A DNA stretch of 64,000 nucleotides from Gemmobacter sp. 24YEA27 (GCF_030052995.1 NZ_JASJPW010000001.1:2098001-2162000), one strand, 5' to 3'; counted from the first letter of the stretch, positions 1 through 9,276 are shown. The notes: generated from the sequence alone by a model not told the origin. A program made the numbers and translations.

Positions 1-222
1 GGCTGGAAGATCGACAATGTCTGCTATCTGCAGGATCTCTATGTCTCCCCCGAGGCGCGCGGCACCGGCCTTGGGCGCAAGCTGATCGAAGCGGTCTACC
101 GGATCGCCGATGAAAAAGGCGCCCCCGGCGTCTACTGGCTGACGCAGGAGTTCAATACCACCGCCCGCCAGCTCTATGACCGCATTGCAAAAGTGACGCC
201 CTTCATCCGCTATTCGCGCTGA
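1..222 (+). CDS. GNAT family N-acetyltransferase, C-terminal part
   Basis: The last 73 codons of a gene that begins before the window. GNAT enzymes move an acetyl group from acetyl-CoA to an amine. The acetyl-CoA pyrophosphate-binding loop is visible as SPEARGTGLGRKLIE, followed by the usual C-terminal strand and helix and a short FIRYSR tail. The N-terminal half that would indicate the substrate is missing, so no substrate can be named. The gene is convergent with trpE, and a GC-rich hairpin element at 232-291 separates the two stops. Confidence 0.85.
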   Translation, partial: GWKIDNVCYLQDLYVSPEARGTGLGRKLIEAVYRIADEKGAPGVYWLTQEFNTTARQLYDRIAKVTPFIRYSR

Positions 223-231
223 AGAGCCTCA

Positions 232-291
232 TTTTCTGTCCTGAAATATCCCGGGGGAGCGCGGAACGCGCGCGGGGGGCTGGCCCCCCGC
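232..291. repeat. GC-rich intergenic hairpin element, copy 1
   Basis: One of seven related elements in this window. It begins with a CTGTCCTGAAATATCCCGGG core and continues into a small GCGCG hairpin, then a 7-bp stem (CGGGGGG/CCCCCCG, loop CTGG) at 273-290. It sits between the convergent GNAT and trpE stops, so a role as a bidirectional transcription terminator is the simplest reading. This is inference from position and structure. Confidence 0.6.
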
Positions 292-311
292 ATCTGCTAT
301 CAGTCAAAAGC

Positions 312-1820
312 TCAGCCGTTGCCGCGCCGCGTGAACAACCCCGCATCCTGGGCTGCACGCCGCAGGGCATTGGATTTATTGACGGTTTCCTGGTATTCCG
401 CCTCGGGGTCGCTGTCATAGACCACGCCGCCGCCGGCCTGGATATACAGCTTCTCATCCTTCAGGACAGCCGTGCGCAGGGCGATACAGAAATCCATCTC
501 GCCATTGGCCGCGAAATAGCCGCAGCCGCCGCCATAGACGCCGCGCTTTTCCGGCTCCAGCTCGTCGATGATCTCCATCGCCCGCACTTTCGGCGCGCCC
601 GAGACCGTGCCTGCAGGCAGCCCCGCCAGCAAGGCCGACAAAGCATCCTCGCCCTCGCGGATCTGGCCCACCACATTCGAGACGATATGCATGACGTGGC
701 TGTAGCGCTCGATCACGAATTTCTCGGTCGGGCGCACGGTGCCCATCTTCGCGACCCGCCCCACATCATTGCGCCCCAGATCCAGCAGCATCAGATGTTC
801 GGCAAGCTCTTTCTGATCGGCCAGCAGATCGGCCTCCAGCGCATTATCCTCTTCCACCGTCGCGCCGCGCTTGCGGGTGCCGGCGATGGGGCGGATCGTC
901 ACCTCACCATCCCTCAGTCGCACCAGGATCTCGGGGCTGGCACCGACCACCTGATAGGGGCCGAAATTGAAGAAGAACATGAAGGGCGACGGGTTCGTGC
1001 GCCGCAACGAGCGGTAAAGTGCGAAGGGTGGCAGCGGGAAATCCATCGTCCAGCGCTGCGACGGCACGACCTGGAAAATATCACCGGCGCGGATATAATC
1101 CTTCGCTTTCGCGACCGCTGCTTTATAGCCGTCATGGCTGAAATTCGAGGTCAGCTCGCCCGAAATCGCCACACCGTCGATCTCGCGCTGTACGGCAGGC
1201 GCCCGGTCAAGATCGCGCAGCGCATCCATCACCCGCTCAGCCGCCTGGGCATAGGCCGCCCGCGCGGTGACACCCTTTTCATACCAGGCCGGCGCTACCA
1301 CGATCACTTCGCCGCGCACCCCGTCCAGCACCGCCACGACCGAGGGGCGCATCAGCACCGCATCGGGCAGGCCAAGCGGATCCGGGTTCACATCCGGCAG
1401 ATGTTCCACCAGCCTGATCATGTCATAGCCAAGATAGCCGAACAGCCCGGCAGATGCCGCCGGCAGATCATCGGGCATGTCGATATGGCATTCGGCGATC
1501 AGGGCGCGCAGCGTGTCGAGCGGATGGCCTTCCAGCGCGGTGAACCCATCCGGATCAAACCGCGCCGAGCGGTTGATCTCGGAGGCTTCCCCCCGGCACC
1601 GCCAGATCAGATCGGGCTTCATGCCGATGATCGAATAGCGCCCGCGCACCTCGCCGCCGGTTACCGATTCCAGCATGAACGTGTCTTTGCGCGCCTCGCC
1701 CAGCTTGAGCATCAGCGAGACCGGCGTATCCAGATCCGCAGCAAGCCGGGCCCAGATCAGCTGGTTTTTCCCCTCTCCCCAGGCTTTCTCGAAGGCGTCG
1801 AAAGAGGGTTCCAGTTTCAT
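312..1820 (-). CDS. trpE: Anthranilate synthase component I
   Basis: Converts chorismate and ammonia, delivered by the TrpG glutaminase, to anthranilate, the first step of tryptophan synthesis. The 502 residues cover the whole family: an N-terminal regulatory domain with the LES feedback motif (FMLESVTGG, near residue 50) and the chorismate-binding domain from about residue 230. That domain shows IRPIAGTRKRG, LDLGRNDVGRVA, the GTVSGAPKVRAMEII segment and a GGGVVYDSDPEAEYQET metal/chorismate site. The start codon lies inside the last codons of ppiD (4-bp overlap), so the two are translationally coupled. trpG and the rest of the trp genes are not in the window. Confidence 0.97.
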   Translation of the reverse strand: MKLEPSFDAFEKAWGEGKNQLIWARLAADLDTPVSLMLKLGEARKDTFMLESVTGGEVRGRYSIIGMKPDLIWRCRGEASEINRSARFDPDGFTALEGHPLDTLRALIAECHIDMPDDLPAASAGLFGYLGYDMIRLVEHLPDVNPDPLGLPDAVLMRPSVVAVLDGVRGEVIVVAPAWYEKGVTARAAYAQAAERVMDALRDLDRAPAVQREIDGVAISGELTSNFSHDGYKAAVAKAKDYIRAGDIFQVVPSQRWTMDFPLPPFALYRSLRRTNPSPFMFFFNFGPYQVVGASPEILVRLRDGEVTIRPIAGTRKRGATVEEDNALEADLLADQKELAEHLMLLDLGRNDVGRVAKMGTVRPTEKFVIERYSHVMHIVSNVVGQIREGEDALSALLAGLPAGTVSGAPKVRAMEIIDELEPEKRGVYGGGCGYFAANGEMDFCIALRTAVLKDEKLYIQAGGGVVYDSDPEAEYQETVNKSNALRRAAQDAGLFTRRGNG

Positions 1821-3697
1821 TGCAGGCCCGAATTCACTTGGTTGATGGCGTTTTGATTAAGGGTCATGCCCGCTTTGTCCGCCACACTGGTGGTGAAGGC
1901 GGTGAAAGCATCCTGCGCGACTGCCTGTTCCAGCTGCGACGAGATCGCGGCTTTCAGCGCTTCGGCCTCATCGCCGGTTTCCGCAGCCGCGGTCACGTGA
2001 TCCAGCCGCAACAGGCCGATAAAGCTGCCTTCCTCGATCAGTCGGATATCGCCGGCCTTCATCGCGAAGGCGGCTTCCAGCACCGAGGCCGGGATGTTTT
2101 CCGTCGTGGCCCCGTCGCGCGAGGTCTCGGCCACGGTCTCGACCGTGCCCAGCGTCGCGAAATCAGTGCCGCTTTCGGCGGCGGTTTTCAGTTCCAGCCC
2201 GCGCGCATCCAGTGCGGCGCGAAGGTTGCTTTGCTGCAGCGCCGCCAGCACTTCAGACCGCGCCTCGTCAAAGGGGATCGGCGTCGGTGGCACCATCTCG
2301 ACGAATTCCAGCGCCACGACACCGCCGTCATCCAGCGTCACCGCTTCGGGGAAATCGCCTTGCTTCAGGGCACCGGCAGCTGCGCGAAAGGCCTGGTAGC
2401 CTTCGAGCTTGTTGCCGGTCTGCGCGCCCGGACCGGTGGCGACATAATCGATCTGGCCGAGTTCCATCCCGGTCTGGGTGGCAAGCTCATCAAGGCTGGC
2501 ACCGCCGGCAAGGAGGTCGTCGATCTCGTCGATCTTATGATTGATCTCAAGGCGTGCGGCTTCCAGCTTCACTTCCTGGGCGAGATCGTCATGCGCTTCT
2601 TCAAATGTGGTCTCTTCGCCCGGCAGCACGCCGTTGATGCGGAAGAGGGCCGGGCCAAGCGAGGTTTCTGCCGGAATAACAGCGCCTTCGGTGGCTGCAA
2701 AGACTTCGGCTCCCGCCGCACCAAGTTCAGTTTCCGAGACATCGCCCATATCGACCGCATCCATCGACAGGCCGCGCGCGGTGACGAGATCCTCGAATGT
2801 GGCTTCGCCGGACGTCAGCCGCGCCAGGGCCGCTTCGCGCGCCGCCTCATCGGGATAGACCAGCCGCTCGACAAGCCGGCGCGGCGGGATCACAAATTCC
2901 GAAATCCGCGCGTCATACATCTTGCGGATCGCAGCCTCATCGACCGGCAGGCCAGTGGCGATGGTTTCCGGGAGCAGAACCGCATAGCGCAGCCGCTTTG
3001 ATTCGCCGCGGGTGAAATCCGCGATATTGGCGTCATACCAGGCCTTCAGCGCCGCTTCATCGGGTTCAGTCAAAGGCGCGGTGAGGCTGGTTTCCGTCAG
3101 CCGGATCAGCGAGAAGCCGCGCCGCTCTGCCACCCATTTATAGATCACATCGGTGGTGGCCCCGGGCGCGGCAAAGCCGCCGGTCACCGCGCCGGACAAA
3201 AGCGCGCGGGCTGCGTCACGGCGCAGGCTTTCCTCGAAATCGGCCTCGCGCCAGCCGGCACGGCTCAGCGCCTCGCGGTAGACGCTACGGTCAAAGGTGC
3301 CGGAACTGCCGATAAAGGCCCGTTCCTTCATGACTTCCTGCGCGACAGTCGCATCGCCGACCGAGAGCCCTGCCGAAAGCGCCGCATTGTCCAGAGCCGC
3401 GCGGGTCACGAGGCCCGCAAGCGCCTGGCGGTCGATGCCAAAGGTGATCGCCTGCTGCACCGGGATTTGCGTGCCGAATTGCTGCGACAGTTTCGCCGCC
3501 TCGTCGCGCACGGCCTGGGCGTAATCGCGCACCGGAATGTCGATCTTGCCGACCGAGCCTATGGAATTGATGGTGCCGCCGAAATTGCTGACACCAAAGC
3601 CGCCAAGCCCGAGGATCAGCATGCCGGTCATCAGCCAGGTCAGGGCCGAGGTGCCCTTGTTCTTCTTCTTCGGCTGATCATCAGGGCTTTTGGCCAT
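1817..3697 (-). CDS. ppiD: Membrane-anchored peptidylprolyl isomerase (PpiD/SurA-like)
   Basis: A periplasmic parvulin-type folding factor held in the inner membrane. The 626 residues begin with a Lys-rich cytoplasmic stub (KSPDDQPKKKNKG) and one transmembrane helix at about residues 18-42. A SurA-N-like chaperone region follows. Residues of roughly 240-370 are rotamase-like but divergent from canonical PpiC, which is common for alphaproteobacterial PpiD, and a C-terminal chaperone segment closes the protein. It lies directly upstream of trpE and overlaps it by 4 bp. The aminotransferase gene ends 103 bp upstream. The name rests on architecture and synteny; isomerase activity is not certain. 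Confidence 0.88.
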   Translation of the reverse strand: MAKSPDDQPKKKNKGTSALTWLMTGMLILGLGGFGVSNFGGTINSIGSVGKIDIPVRDYAQAVRDEAAKLSQQFGTQIPVQQAITFGIDRQALAGLVTRAALDNAALSAGLSVGDATVAQEVMKERAFIGSSGTFDRSVYREALSRAGWREADFEESLRRDAARALLSGAVTGGFAAPGATTDVIYKWVAERRGFSLIRLTETSLTAPLTEPDEAALKAWYDANIADFTRGESKRLRYAVLLPETIATGLPVDEAAIRKMYDARISEFVIPPRRLVERLVYPDEAAREAALARLTSGEATFEDLVTARGLSMDAVDMGDVSETELGAAGAEVFAATEGAVIPAETSLGPALFRINGVLPGEETTFEEAHDDLAQEVKLEAARLEINHKIDEIDDLLAGGASLDELATQTGMELGQIDYVATGPGAQTGNKLEGYQAFRAAAGALKQGDFPEAVTLDDGGVVALEFVEMVPPTPIPFDEARSEVLAALQQSNLRAALDARGLELKTAAESGTDFATLGTVETVAETSRDGATTENIPASVLEAAFAMKAGDIRLIEEGSFIGLLRLDHVTAAAETGDEAEALKAAISSQLEQAVAQDAFTAFTTSVADKAGMTLNQNAINQVNSGLQ

Positions 3698-3800
3698 GTC
3701 GCGGGCTCCGGTCAGAACGTTTGCGCCTGTCTAAGGGCAAGCGGGGTGTGGGGCAAGGGCAGGGGCGTCACGCTTTCGCGGGAGGCGATAATCGGGCGTG

Positions 3801-4994
3801 TCAGGGTCTGAAGTCGCGCAGCCGGCGGAACATTTCGGCGATGCCGTCGCAGTCGATATTGGCGAAAGCGATGCGGATCTGGCGGCGGCCGGCCTCGGAC
3901 CCTTCGGGCGTAAAGAAGGTGCCGGGCAGCATCAGGATGGCGCAGTCATCCACAAGCCGGCGGCACAGATCATCCGAGGCGAGGTCGAACGGGTGTTCCA
4001 CCCAGGCGAAATAGGCGCCGCATCCCATCAGCACCCAGTCGGTCAGGGCGCTGAAGCCTTCGACCATGGCTGCGCGCCGCTTCAGGATCTCCTGACGCTC
4101 GCCCTCGACCCAGGGGCCAAGGTTGCGCATCCCCCAAAGCGCGCCGGTCTGGCCCAGCTGGTTCGGGCAGATGGCGATGGTGTCGAGCACTTTCTCGATC
4201 TCCGTGAGAAGTGCTGCAGAGGCGACAATCGCACCAACCCGGTGGCCGGTCATCCGGTAGGCTTTCGAAAAGCTGTAAAGCTGGATCACCGTCTCGCCCC
4301 AGGCGGGATCTTCGAAAAGATCATGCGGGCGTCCGCCGGTCTGCGGCGAATGGCGGCTGTCGAAATCGCGATAGGTCTCGTCGATCACCAGCGCGATGCC
4401 ATGCGCGCGGGCAAGATCATAAAAGGCCCTGAGCGTGGCGGACGGATATTCGACACCGCCGGGGTTGTTCGGCGTGACCAGCACGATGGCACGGGTCTTC
4501 GGCCCGATCAGCGCCGCCGCTGCTGCCGGGTCGGGGATCAGCGAGGCGCCGGTTTCCAGCACGCGCGTGGTCACGCCGCTCATATCCAGCCACATTTTAT
4601 GATTGAAATACCATGGCGTGGGCAGGATGACCTCGTCGCCCGGGCCGGCAAGCGCGGCGAGGGTCGCGCAAAAAGCCTGGTTGCAGCCCTGGGTGATCGC
4701 AACCTGGTCCGGAGCTATCGTGCCGGAATAGGCGCGGGAAAACTGGCCCGCGATCTCTTCGCGCAAGGCCGTAATGCCCAGGACGGGCCCATAGAGATGC
4801 GCGTCAGGGTCATTCAGCGCGGCATCGGCGATGGCCTGGCGCAATTCCAGCGGCGGGATCTCCAGTGGCGCGGCCTGGCTTACATTGATCAGCGGGCGGT
4901 TCGCGGGAAAGCTCTTGCCCTGGATCCAGCGCCGCGCCTCCATCACCGGCGGCAGTTCGGTTGCACCCAGATTTGGATTGAGGGGAAGAGACAT
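3801..4994 (-). CDS. PLP-dependent class I/II aminotransferase
   Basis: A fold-type I aminotransferase of 397 residues. The PLP lysine lies in SFSKAYRMTGHRVG (about residues 235-250), the pyridine-ring Asp in VIDETYRDF, and the substrate carboxylate Arg near the C-terminus in RQIRIAF. A longer reading to 5087 exists, but the start at 4994 has an AGGAG site seven bases upstream and the added N-terminus looks like intergenic DNA. The substrate is unclear; the family includes aspartate, aromatic and branched-chain aminotransferases. It is followed by ppiD on the same strand. A paired GC-rich repeat lies upstream. Confidence 0.9.
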   Translation of the reverse strand: MSLPLNPNLGATELPPVMEARRWIQGKSFPANRPLINVSQAAPLEIPPLELRQAIADAALNDPDAHLYGPVLGITALREEIAGQFSRAYSGTIAPDQVAITQGCNQAFCATLAALAGPGDEVILPTPWYFNHKMWLDMSGVTTRVLETGASLIPDPAAAAALIGPKTRAIVLVTPNNPGGVEYPSATLRAFYDLARAHGIALVIDETYRDFDSRHSPQTGGRPHDLFEDPAWGETVIQLYSFSKAYRMTGHRVGAIVASAALLTEIEKVLDTIAICPNQLGQTGALWGMRNLGPWVEGERQEILKRRAAMVEGFSALTDWVLMGCGAYFAWVEHPFDLASDDLCRRLVDDCAILMLPGTFFTPEGSEAGRRQIRIAFANIDCDGIAEMFRRLRDFRP

Positions 4995-5027
4995 GGCCGG
5001 CTCCTGTGCCTGATGGCTGATGTGGAG

Positions 5028-5133
5028 CGGGGGGCTGCCTGCCCCCCGGGCCCGTTCCGGGCCTCCCCCCGGGAGTATTTGTGTCAAGAGGAAGAGGCTG
5101 GATTTCCTCTTGATCTAAATACTCTCAGGGGGT
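5028..5133. repeat. GC-rich intergenic hairpin element, copy 2 (head-to-head pair)
   Basis: Two half-elements facing each other. The left half is a GGGGGGCTGCCTGCCCCCC-type hairpin followed by a GGGCCCG/CGGGCC stem. The middle is a 21-bp inverted repeat (GAGTATTTG... / ...CTAAATACTC) with 19 matching pairs, and the right half is short. It lies between gpt and the downstream aminotransferase, both on the minus strand, so it may end the fabI-lysE-gpt transcript. Confidence 0.6.
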
Positions 5134-5182
5134 GAATTGCGCCTTTCTGGCGCAAGAGGGGGCGGAACGCCCCCGTTCCCGA

Positions 5183-5692
5183 TCAGTCGGTGCCGCGATA
5201 GGGCTGCACATATTGCAGTGCCATATCCCAGGGGAAGAAGATCCAGGTGTCCTGGCTGACCTCGGTGACATAGGTGTCGACCTGCGGCTTGCCATGCGGT
5301 TTGGCATAGACGGTGGCGAAATGTGCTTTCGGGTAAAGCCTGCGCACCAGCTCCAGCGTCTTGCCGCTGTCGACGAGATCATCGACCACAAGGATGCCGG
5401 AGCCGTCTTGCATCAGCTCGGGCTGCGGTGACTTGGTCACCACCGCCGAGGCCTGCGCCTGGTGGTTGTAGCTTTTCACGCTGATCGTATCGATCACGCG
5501 GATATCGAGCTCGCGCGCCACGATCATGGCCGGCACCAGCCCGCCGCGTGTGATCGCGACCACGGCGCGCCACTGGCCGCCTTCGCCCGGGCCCTTGCCA
5601 TCCAGCCGCCAGGACAAAGCCCGCGCATCGCGGTGAATCTGGTCCCAGCTGATATGGAACCCTTTCTCATGTGGCAGGCGGTCAGCGGCCAT
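5183..5692 (-). CDS. gpt: Xanthine phosphoribosyltransferase
   Basis: Transfers ribose-5-phosphate from PRPP to xanthine or guanine in purine salvage. The PRPP-binding motif is clear as [17 protein letters not shown], the substrate-loop Lys lies in ISVKSYNH, and the C-terminal FFPWDMA segment is typical of the Gpt family. From the Met at 5692 the protein has 169 residues, close to the 152 of E. coli Gpt. The 24-residue extension that would start at 5764 runs into the exporter gene and is unlikely. The gene is the last of fabI-lysE-gpt, with 13 bp after the exporter stop. Confidence 0.92.
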   Translation of the reverse strand: MAADRLPHEKGFHISWDQIHRDARALSWRLDGKGPGEGGQWRAVVAITRGGLVPAMIVARELDIRVIDTISVKSYNHQAQASAVVTKSPQPELMQDGSGILVVDDLVDSGKTLELVRRLYPKAHFATVYAKPHGKPQVDTYVTEVSQDTWIFFPWDMALQYVQPYRGTD

Positions 5693-5705
5693 TGGCGTCC
5701 TCTGG

Positions 5706-6317
5706 TCAGGTAGCGGCGATTTTAAAGCTGAGAAGGGCGAGTATGCCACCGAAACACCGGTCAATCACGGTTTTCAGCCGGGCATAGGCGTGGCGGGTCC
5801 GCTCAAGCGAGAAGAGCCGCGCGATCAGAAGGTTAAAGAGCACCTCATTGAGGAAGACCGCGATCAAAAGCGCGGTCAGCCAGGGCCAGGTGGTGCCCGG
5901 CGGCACGGTGCCGACAAAGATCGCGCCGAAAAACACCGCGGCCTTGGGATTGGAGAACTGGGTGGCAAGCCCAAGCCAGAGCGCGGCCAGCGCGCCACGC
6001 GGCGGATGATCACTGTTATCGCCCAGGGGTTCGGGCGCGTGACGCCACATATTGAACGCGATCCATAGAAGGAACAGCGCGCCCACGATCTTGAAGCCCC
6101 AGAACAGCGCCGGGGCGAGTCTGAACAGCACCGCCAGCCCGAAAAGCGCTGCCAGTGCCCAGAACACCGCCCCGAAGCCGATGCCGCAGGCGAGAAAGAA
6201 GCTCGTGCGCATGCCTTCGGTCACAGCCGTTCGCGCCGTCATCAGAACCGCCGGGCCCGGAGAGGCCGCGGCGATCAGATGCAGGACATAGGCTGCGAGG
6301 AATGCGCTGAGGCCCAT
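5706..6317 (-). CDS. LysE/RhtB-family amino acid exporter
   Basis: An inner-membrane exporter of 203 residues with about six hydrophobic helices. It begins with the family signature [19 protein letters not shown] (residues 19-37), the conserved LysE motif, followed by the [16 protein letters not shown] helix. Members export lysine, threonine, homoserine or related amino acids; sequence alone does not choose among them. It starts 1 bp after the fabI stop and is probably co-transcribed with fabI and gpt. Confidence 0.9.
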   Translation of the reverse strand: MGLSAFLAAYVLHLIAAASPGPAVLMTARTAVTEGMRTSFFLACGIGFGAVFWALAALFGLAVLFRLAPALFWGFKIVGALFLLWIAFNMWRHAPEPLGDNSDHPPRGALAALWLGLATQFSNPKAAVFFGAIFVGTVPPGTTWPWLTALLIAVFLNEVLFNLLIARLFSLERTRHAYARLKTVIDRCFGGILALLSFKIAAT

Positions 6318-6318
6318 C

Positions 6319-7140
6319 TCAGTCCTTCTTGCCGGTCACAACGTCGATATCGGGTGCATCGATCGCCTTCATGCCGACGACATGATAGCCCGCATCGACA
6401 TGCAGGTTCTCGCCCGTGGTGCCGCTGCCCAGATCCGACAACAGATAGAGCGCGGATTTCCCGACCTCTTCCTGCGTCACATTGCGGCGCAGGGGCGAAT
6501 TCAGCTCGTTCCATTTCAGGATATAGCGGAAATCGCCAATGCCGGAAGCCGCCAGCGTCTTGATCGGCCCGGCCGAGATCGCATTGACGCGGATCCCGTC
6601 GCGGCCGAAATCTTCGGCCAGATATTTCACCGATGCCTCCAGCGCCGCTTTGGCCACGCCCATCACATTGTAATGCGGCATCACCTTTTCGGCGCCGTAA
6701 TAGGTGAGGGTCAGCATGGCGCCGCCCCGTCCCATCATTGCACCCGCACGCCGGGCCACAGCGGTAAAGCTATAGACCGAAATATCCATCGACATTGCAA
6801 AATTGGCGCGGCTTGTATCGGCATAACGCCCGCGCAATTCATTCTTGTCGGAAAAGCCAATGGCATGAACCACGAAATCAATCGTGCCCCATTTTGCCTT
6901 AAGCCCGTCGAACAAAGCATCGAGCGATTCTTCGCTTGCCACATCACATTCGAACAGAAGCGGTTCGCCCAGGCTGGAAGCCAGTGGCTCAACCCGTTTT
7001 TTAAGCGCTTCACCCTGGTAAGAGAAGGCAAGTTCTGCCCCCGCTCCCGCCAGTGCCTGGGCCACGCCCCAGGCAATCGATTTGTCATTGGCAAGGCCCA
7101 TGATCAGCCCGCGTTTGCCAGCCATCAGTCCGGTTGACAT
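6319..7140 (-). CDS. fabI: Enoyl-[acyl-carrier-protein] reductase (NADH)
   Basis: Reduces trans-2-enoyl-ACP to acyl-ACP in the last step of each fatty-acid elongation cycle. The 273 residues form a Rossmann fold with the FabI variant nucleotide motif GLANDKSIAWG near residue 15, the catalytic pair in the YYGAEKVMPHYNVMGVAKAA segment (Tyr-x6-Tyr-x6-Lys), and the RVNAISAGPIKTLAASGI substrate loop. The start at 7140 has an AGGGACCAGGA purine stretch upstream; a reading from 7401 would cross the divergent pdxH gene. It heads the fabI-lysE-gpt group and is divergent from pdxH. Confidence 0.96.
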   Translation of the reverse strand: MSTGLMAGKRGLIMGLANDKSIAWGVAQALAGAGAELAFSYQGEALKKRVEPLASSLGEPLLFECDVASEESLDALFDGLKAKWGTIDFVVHAIGFSDKNELRGRYADTSRANFAMSMDISVYSFTAVARRAGAMMGRGGAMLTLTYYGAEKVMPHYNVMGVAKAALEASVKYLAEDFGRDGIRVNAISAGPIKTLAASGIGDFRYILKWNELNSPLRRNVTQEEVGKSALYLLSDLGSGTTGENLHVDAGYHVVGMKAIDAPDIDVVTGKKD

Positions 7141-7255
7141 TCCTGGTCCCTCGCACACCTTTACGGTTTGATAGCGTTGACGTTTAGGCGGAAAGGCGGC
7201 CTGCCGCAAGGGCGGGAGACCGTTACCGTTGACGTAAGAACAGGAGCGGGCATCG

Positions 7256-7894
7256 ATGGAACGGACCGGAATTTTCAAAGGCGACGATCCTTTTACGATC
7301 GCGCGCAGCTGGCTGGCCGAGGCCGAGGCGACAGAAGTGAATGATCCAAATGCGATTGCTCTGGCGACGGTCGACGAGGCGGGGCTCCCGGATGTACGCA
7401 TGGTGCTGCTGAAGGAGATCGCGGCCGAATCCTTTGTCTTTTATACAAATTATACTTCGGTAAAGGGGCGCGAGATCGAGGCTTCGGGCAAGGCGGCTTT
7501 CGTTATGCACTGGAAAAGCCTGCGCCGGCAGATCCGCGTGCGCGGCACGGTCACGCGCGAGGAAGGCAGGGTGGCCGATGACTATTACCGGAGCCGCAGC
7601 CTGACGAGCCGGCTTGGCGCCTGGGCCAGCCGGCAATCACAGCCCTTGTCCTCGCGTGAGGCACTGATGGCCGAAGTGGCAAAGGTTACCGTGACGAAAG
7701 GGCCGATTCCGTCGCGCCCGCCATTCTGGGGCGGATTTCGCATCACGCCGCTGGAGATCGAATTCTGGGCAGATGGCGCCTTCCGCCTGCATGACCGGTT
7801 CCGCTGGAGCCGCATCGGGGGCGGCGATGTGGAGGGCGGCGAAAAGGTTGCAAGCGGTTCAGGTGATTGGACAGTCCTGAGGCTCAACCCCTGA
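7256..7894 (+). CDS. pdxH: Pyridoxamine 5'-phosphate oxidase
   Basis: An FMN enzyme that oxidises pyridoxine or pyridoxamine 5'-phosphate to pyridoxal 5'-phosphate, completing vitamin B6 synthesis and salvage. The 212 residues contain the FMN/PLP-binding segments [22 protein letters not shown] and [18 protein letters not shown], and end with the family's [11 protein letters not shown]...WTVLRLNP tail. The ATG at 7256 has AGGAG nine bases upstream. The 115-bp gap to fabI carries the promoters of both genes, and an 8-bp word GTTGACGT occurs twice in it (7176 and 7228). Confidence 0.96.
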   Translation: MERTGIFKGDDPFTIARSWLAEAEATEVNDPNAIALATVDEAGLPDVRMVLLKEIAAESFVFYTNYTSVKGREIEASGKAAFVMHWKSLRRQIRVRGTVTREEGRVADDYYRSRSLTSRLGAWASRQSQPLSSREALMAEVAKVTVTKGPIPSRPPFWGGFRITPLEIEFWADGAFRLHDRFRWSRIGGGDVEGGEKVASGSGDWTVLRLNP

Positions 7895-8007
7895 TAATCG
7901 CGGGAAAAGGTAAACAATTCTGTCTGATCATACGATTTCCTCTTGATCAGGCGGGGTTAAGCCTTCATCAACCGAAAAGGGCTTAATCTGGGGAGATAGT
8001 CCTTGTT

Positions 8008-8553
8008 ATGACTGAAGAAGATAAGGCCACGCAGGTGTTGCAGGGCCGGGTGAAGTGGTTTGATCCGGCTAAAGGCTTTGGCTTCATCGTCAGCGATATT
8101 ACCAATGCCGATATCCTGTTGCACGCGAATGTTCTGCGCAACTTTGGGCAGAGTTCAGTCGCGGATGGAGCAGGGGTCACAGTCAGGATCCAGACTACAC
8201 CACGCGGTGTACAAGCGGTTGAAGTTCTTGCGATTGAACCTCCGGAAGGGCCTGTTGTGCCCCTGGGGGAACTGGCGGGTGAACTTTCGGTAGCGGATTT
8301 ATCCGTTCTGCCGATGGAGCCTGCACGTGTAAAATGGTTCGATAAGGCCAAAGGATTTGGCTTCGCCAATGCTTTCGGGCGGGCGGAAGACATATTCATC
8401 CATATCGAGGTCTTGCGGGTCTCTGGTTTTGCGGATCTGATGTCAGGCGAGGCGGTGGCGCTCAAGGTAATTGAGGGCCGGCGCGGCAGAATGGCAGTGC
8501 AGGTGCTGAGTTGGGAACGTGCAATCGTCGCCCAGGCGGGCGAAGCCGGATGA
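8008..8553 (+). CDS. Cold-shock protein with two cold-shock domains
   Basis: A single-strand nucleic acid-binding protein of 181 residues with two cold-shock domains. The first has VKWFDPAKGFGFIV at about residue 14 and the second VKWFDKAKGFGFAN at about residue 108, both carrying the RNP1-type aromatic cluster; an acidic linker joins them. Such double-domain proteins are typical of Rhodobacterales. Upstream, TTAAGCC and GGCTTAA at about 7955-7985 can pair, so the leader may be structured. The stop overlaps the start of the next gene in an ATGA, which implies coupled translation with the DUF192 protein. Confidence 0.93.
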   Translation: MTEEDKATQVLQGRVKWFDPAKGFGFIVSDITNADILLHANVLRNFGQSSVADGAGVTVRIQTTPRGVQAVEVLAIEPPEGPVVPLGELAGELSVADLSVLPMEPARVKWFDKAKGFGFANAFGRAEDIFIHIEVLRVSGFADLMSGEAVALKVIEGRRGRMAVQVLSWERAIVAQAGEAG

Positions 8554-9203
8554 CGGCGGGGGCGGTGGCGGTGCTGCCGCCCTGCTGGACAGTCTTGTCG
8601 CAATCCACGAATATCCCCCTGAAAAATTCGGACAACAATCTGGCTGCAGCGCCGGGGTGCGACGCGTCTGGTCACAGGCGTCGCTGGATCTCCCGTACTG
8701 TGCTTTCGGCCATCCTGGCCGGGGTGATTTTGAGCGGTCTGGCTGTGCCTGGCCTGCCTTTTGCCGGCGCAGCCCAGGCGGCGCAGAGCTGTTCCCTGTC
8801 GCGCATCGACCTGCGCCCGCCTGCGAAAGAAGGGCAGGGGGAACGCCAGAGTTTTTCCGTTGAAATCGCCGACACGGCCGCCAGCCGCGCTCAGGGTCTG
8901 ATGTATCGCGAAAGCCTCGCGCCCGAGGCCGGGATGCTCTTCATCTATGAGACACCGCGTCGCGCCGAGTTCTGGATGAAGAACACGCTGATCCCGCTGG
9001 ACATCATTTTCGCAGATGCTCAGGGGCGGGTGACGGTGGTGCATGAAAACGCCGTCCCGGGCGATGAGACGCCGATTCCGGGCGGTGACAATGTTCTCTA
9101 TGTGCTCGAGATCAATGGTGGTCTGGCAAAGAAGGCCGGAATCGTTCCGGGCAGCGAGATGCGCCATCCGCTGATCCGCGCCGGTGCCTGGCCCTGCCGC
9201 TGA
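8550..9203 (+). CDS. DUF192 secreted protein
   Basis: A predicted exported protein of 217 residues in the DUF192 family. It has a long N-region, then an RRRW stretch, a hydrophobic core (LSAILAGVILSGLAVPGL) and a likely signal peptidase site at AQA/AQ near residue 80. The DUF192 core is recognised by RAQGLMYRESLAPEAGMLF, FWMKNTLIPLDIIF and the ending GIVPGSEMRH. Its biochemical role is unknown. The chosen ATG at 8550 overlaps the csp stop as ATGA; an earlier in-frame start at 8511 is possible but would lie deeper inside csp. The unusually long segment before the hydrophobic core leaves the true start open. Confidence 0.85.
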   Translation: MTAGAVAVLPPCWTVLSQSTNIPLKNSDNNLAAAPGCDASGHRRRWISRTVLSAILAGVILSGLAVPGLPFAGAAQAAQSCSLSRIDLRPPAKEGQGERQSFSVEIADTAASRAQGLMYRESLAPEAGMLFIYETPRRAEFWMKNTLIPLDIIFADAQGRVTVVHENAVPGDETPIPGGDNVLYVLEINGGLAKKAGIVPGSEMRHPLIRAGAWPCR

Positions 9204-9222
9204 CCGTGTCGCAGCCTCAGAC

Positions 9223-9276
9223 CCGTCTTTCCCGCGCGCCCCGTCTTTCCCGCACGCACCGTCTTTCCCGCACGCG
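9223..9276. repeat. Three tandem 18-bp repeats
   Basis: Three perfectly phased 18-bp units of CCGTCTTTCCCGCACGCN. Unit 1 has GCGCGCC in place of GCACGCN. They begin 20 bp after the DUF192 stop, at the edge of a gene-poor region. No coding function is evident. Confidence 0.8.

Noticed and set aside
7141..7255. Repeated GTTGACGT words between fabI and pdxH as a defined operator
   Set aside because: Two 8-bp matches are suggestive but too short, and each could be a -35 box; there is no symmetry to support a regulator site.
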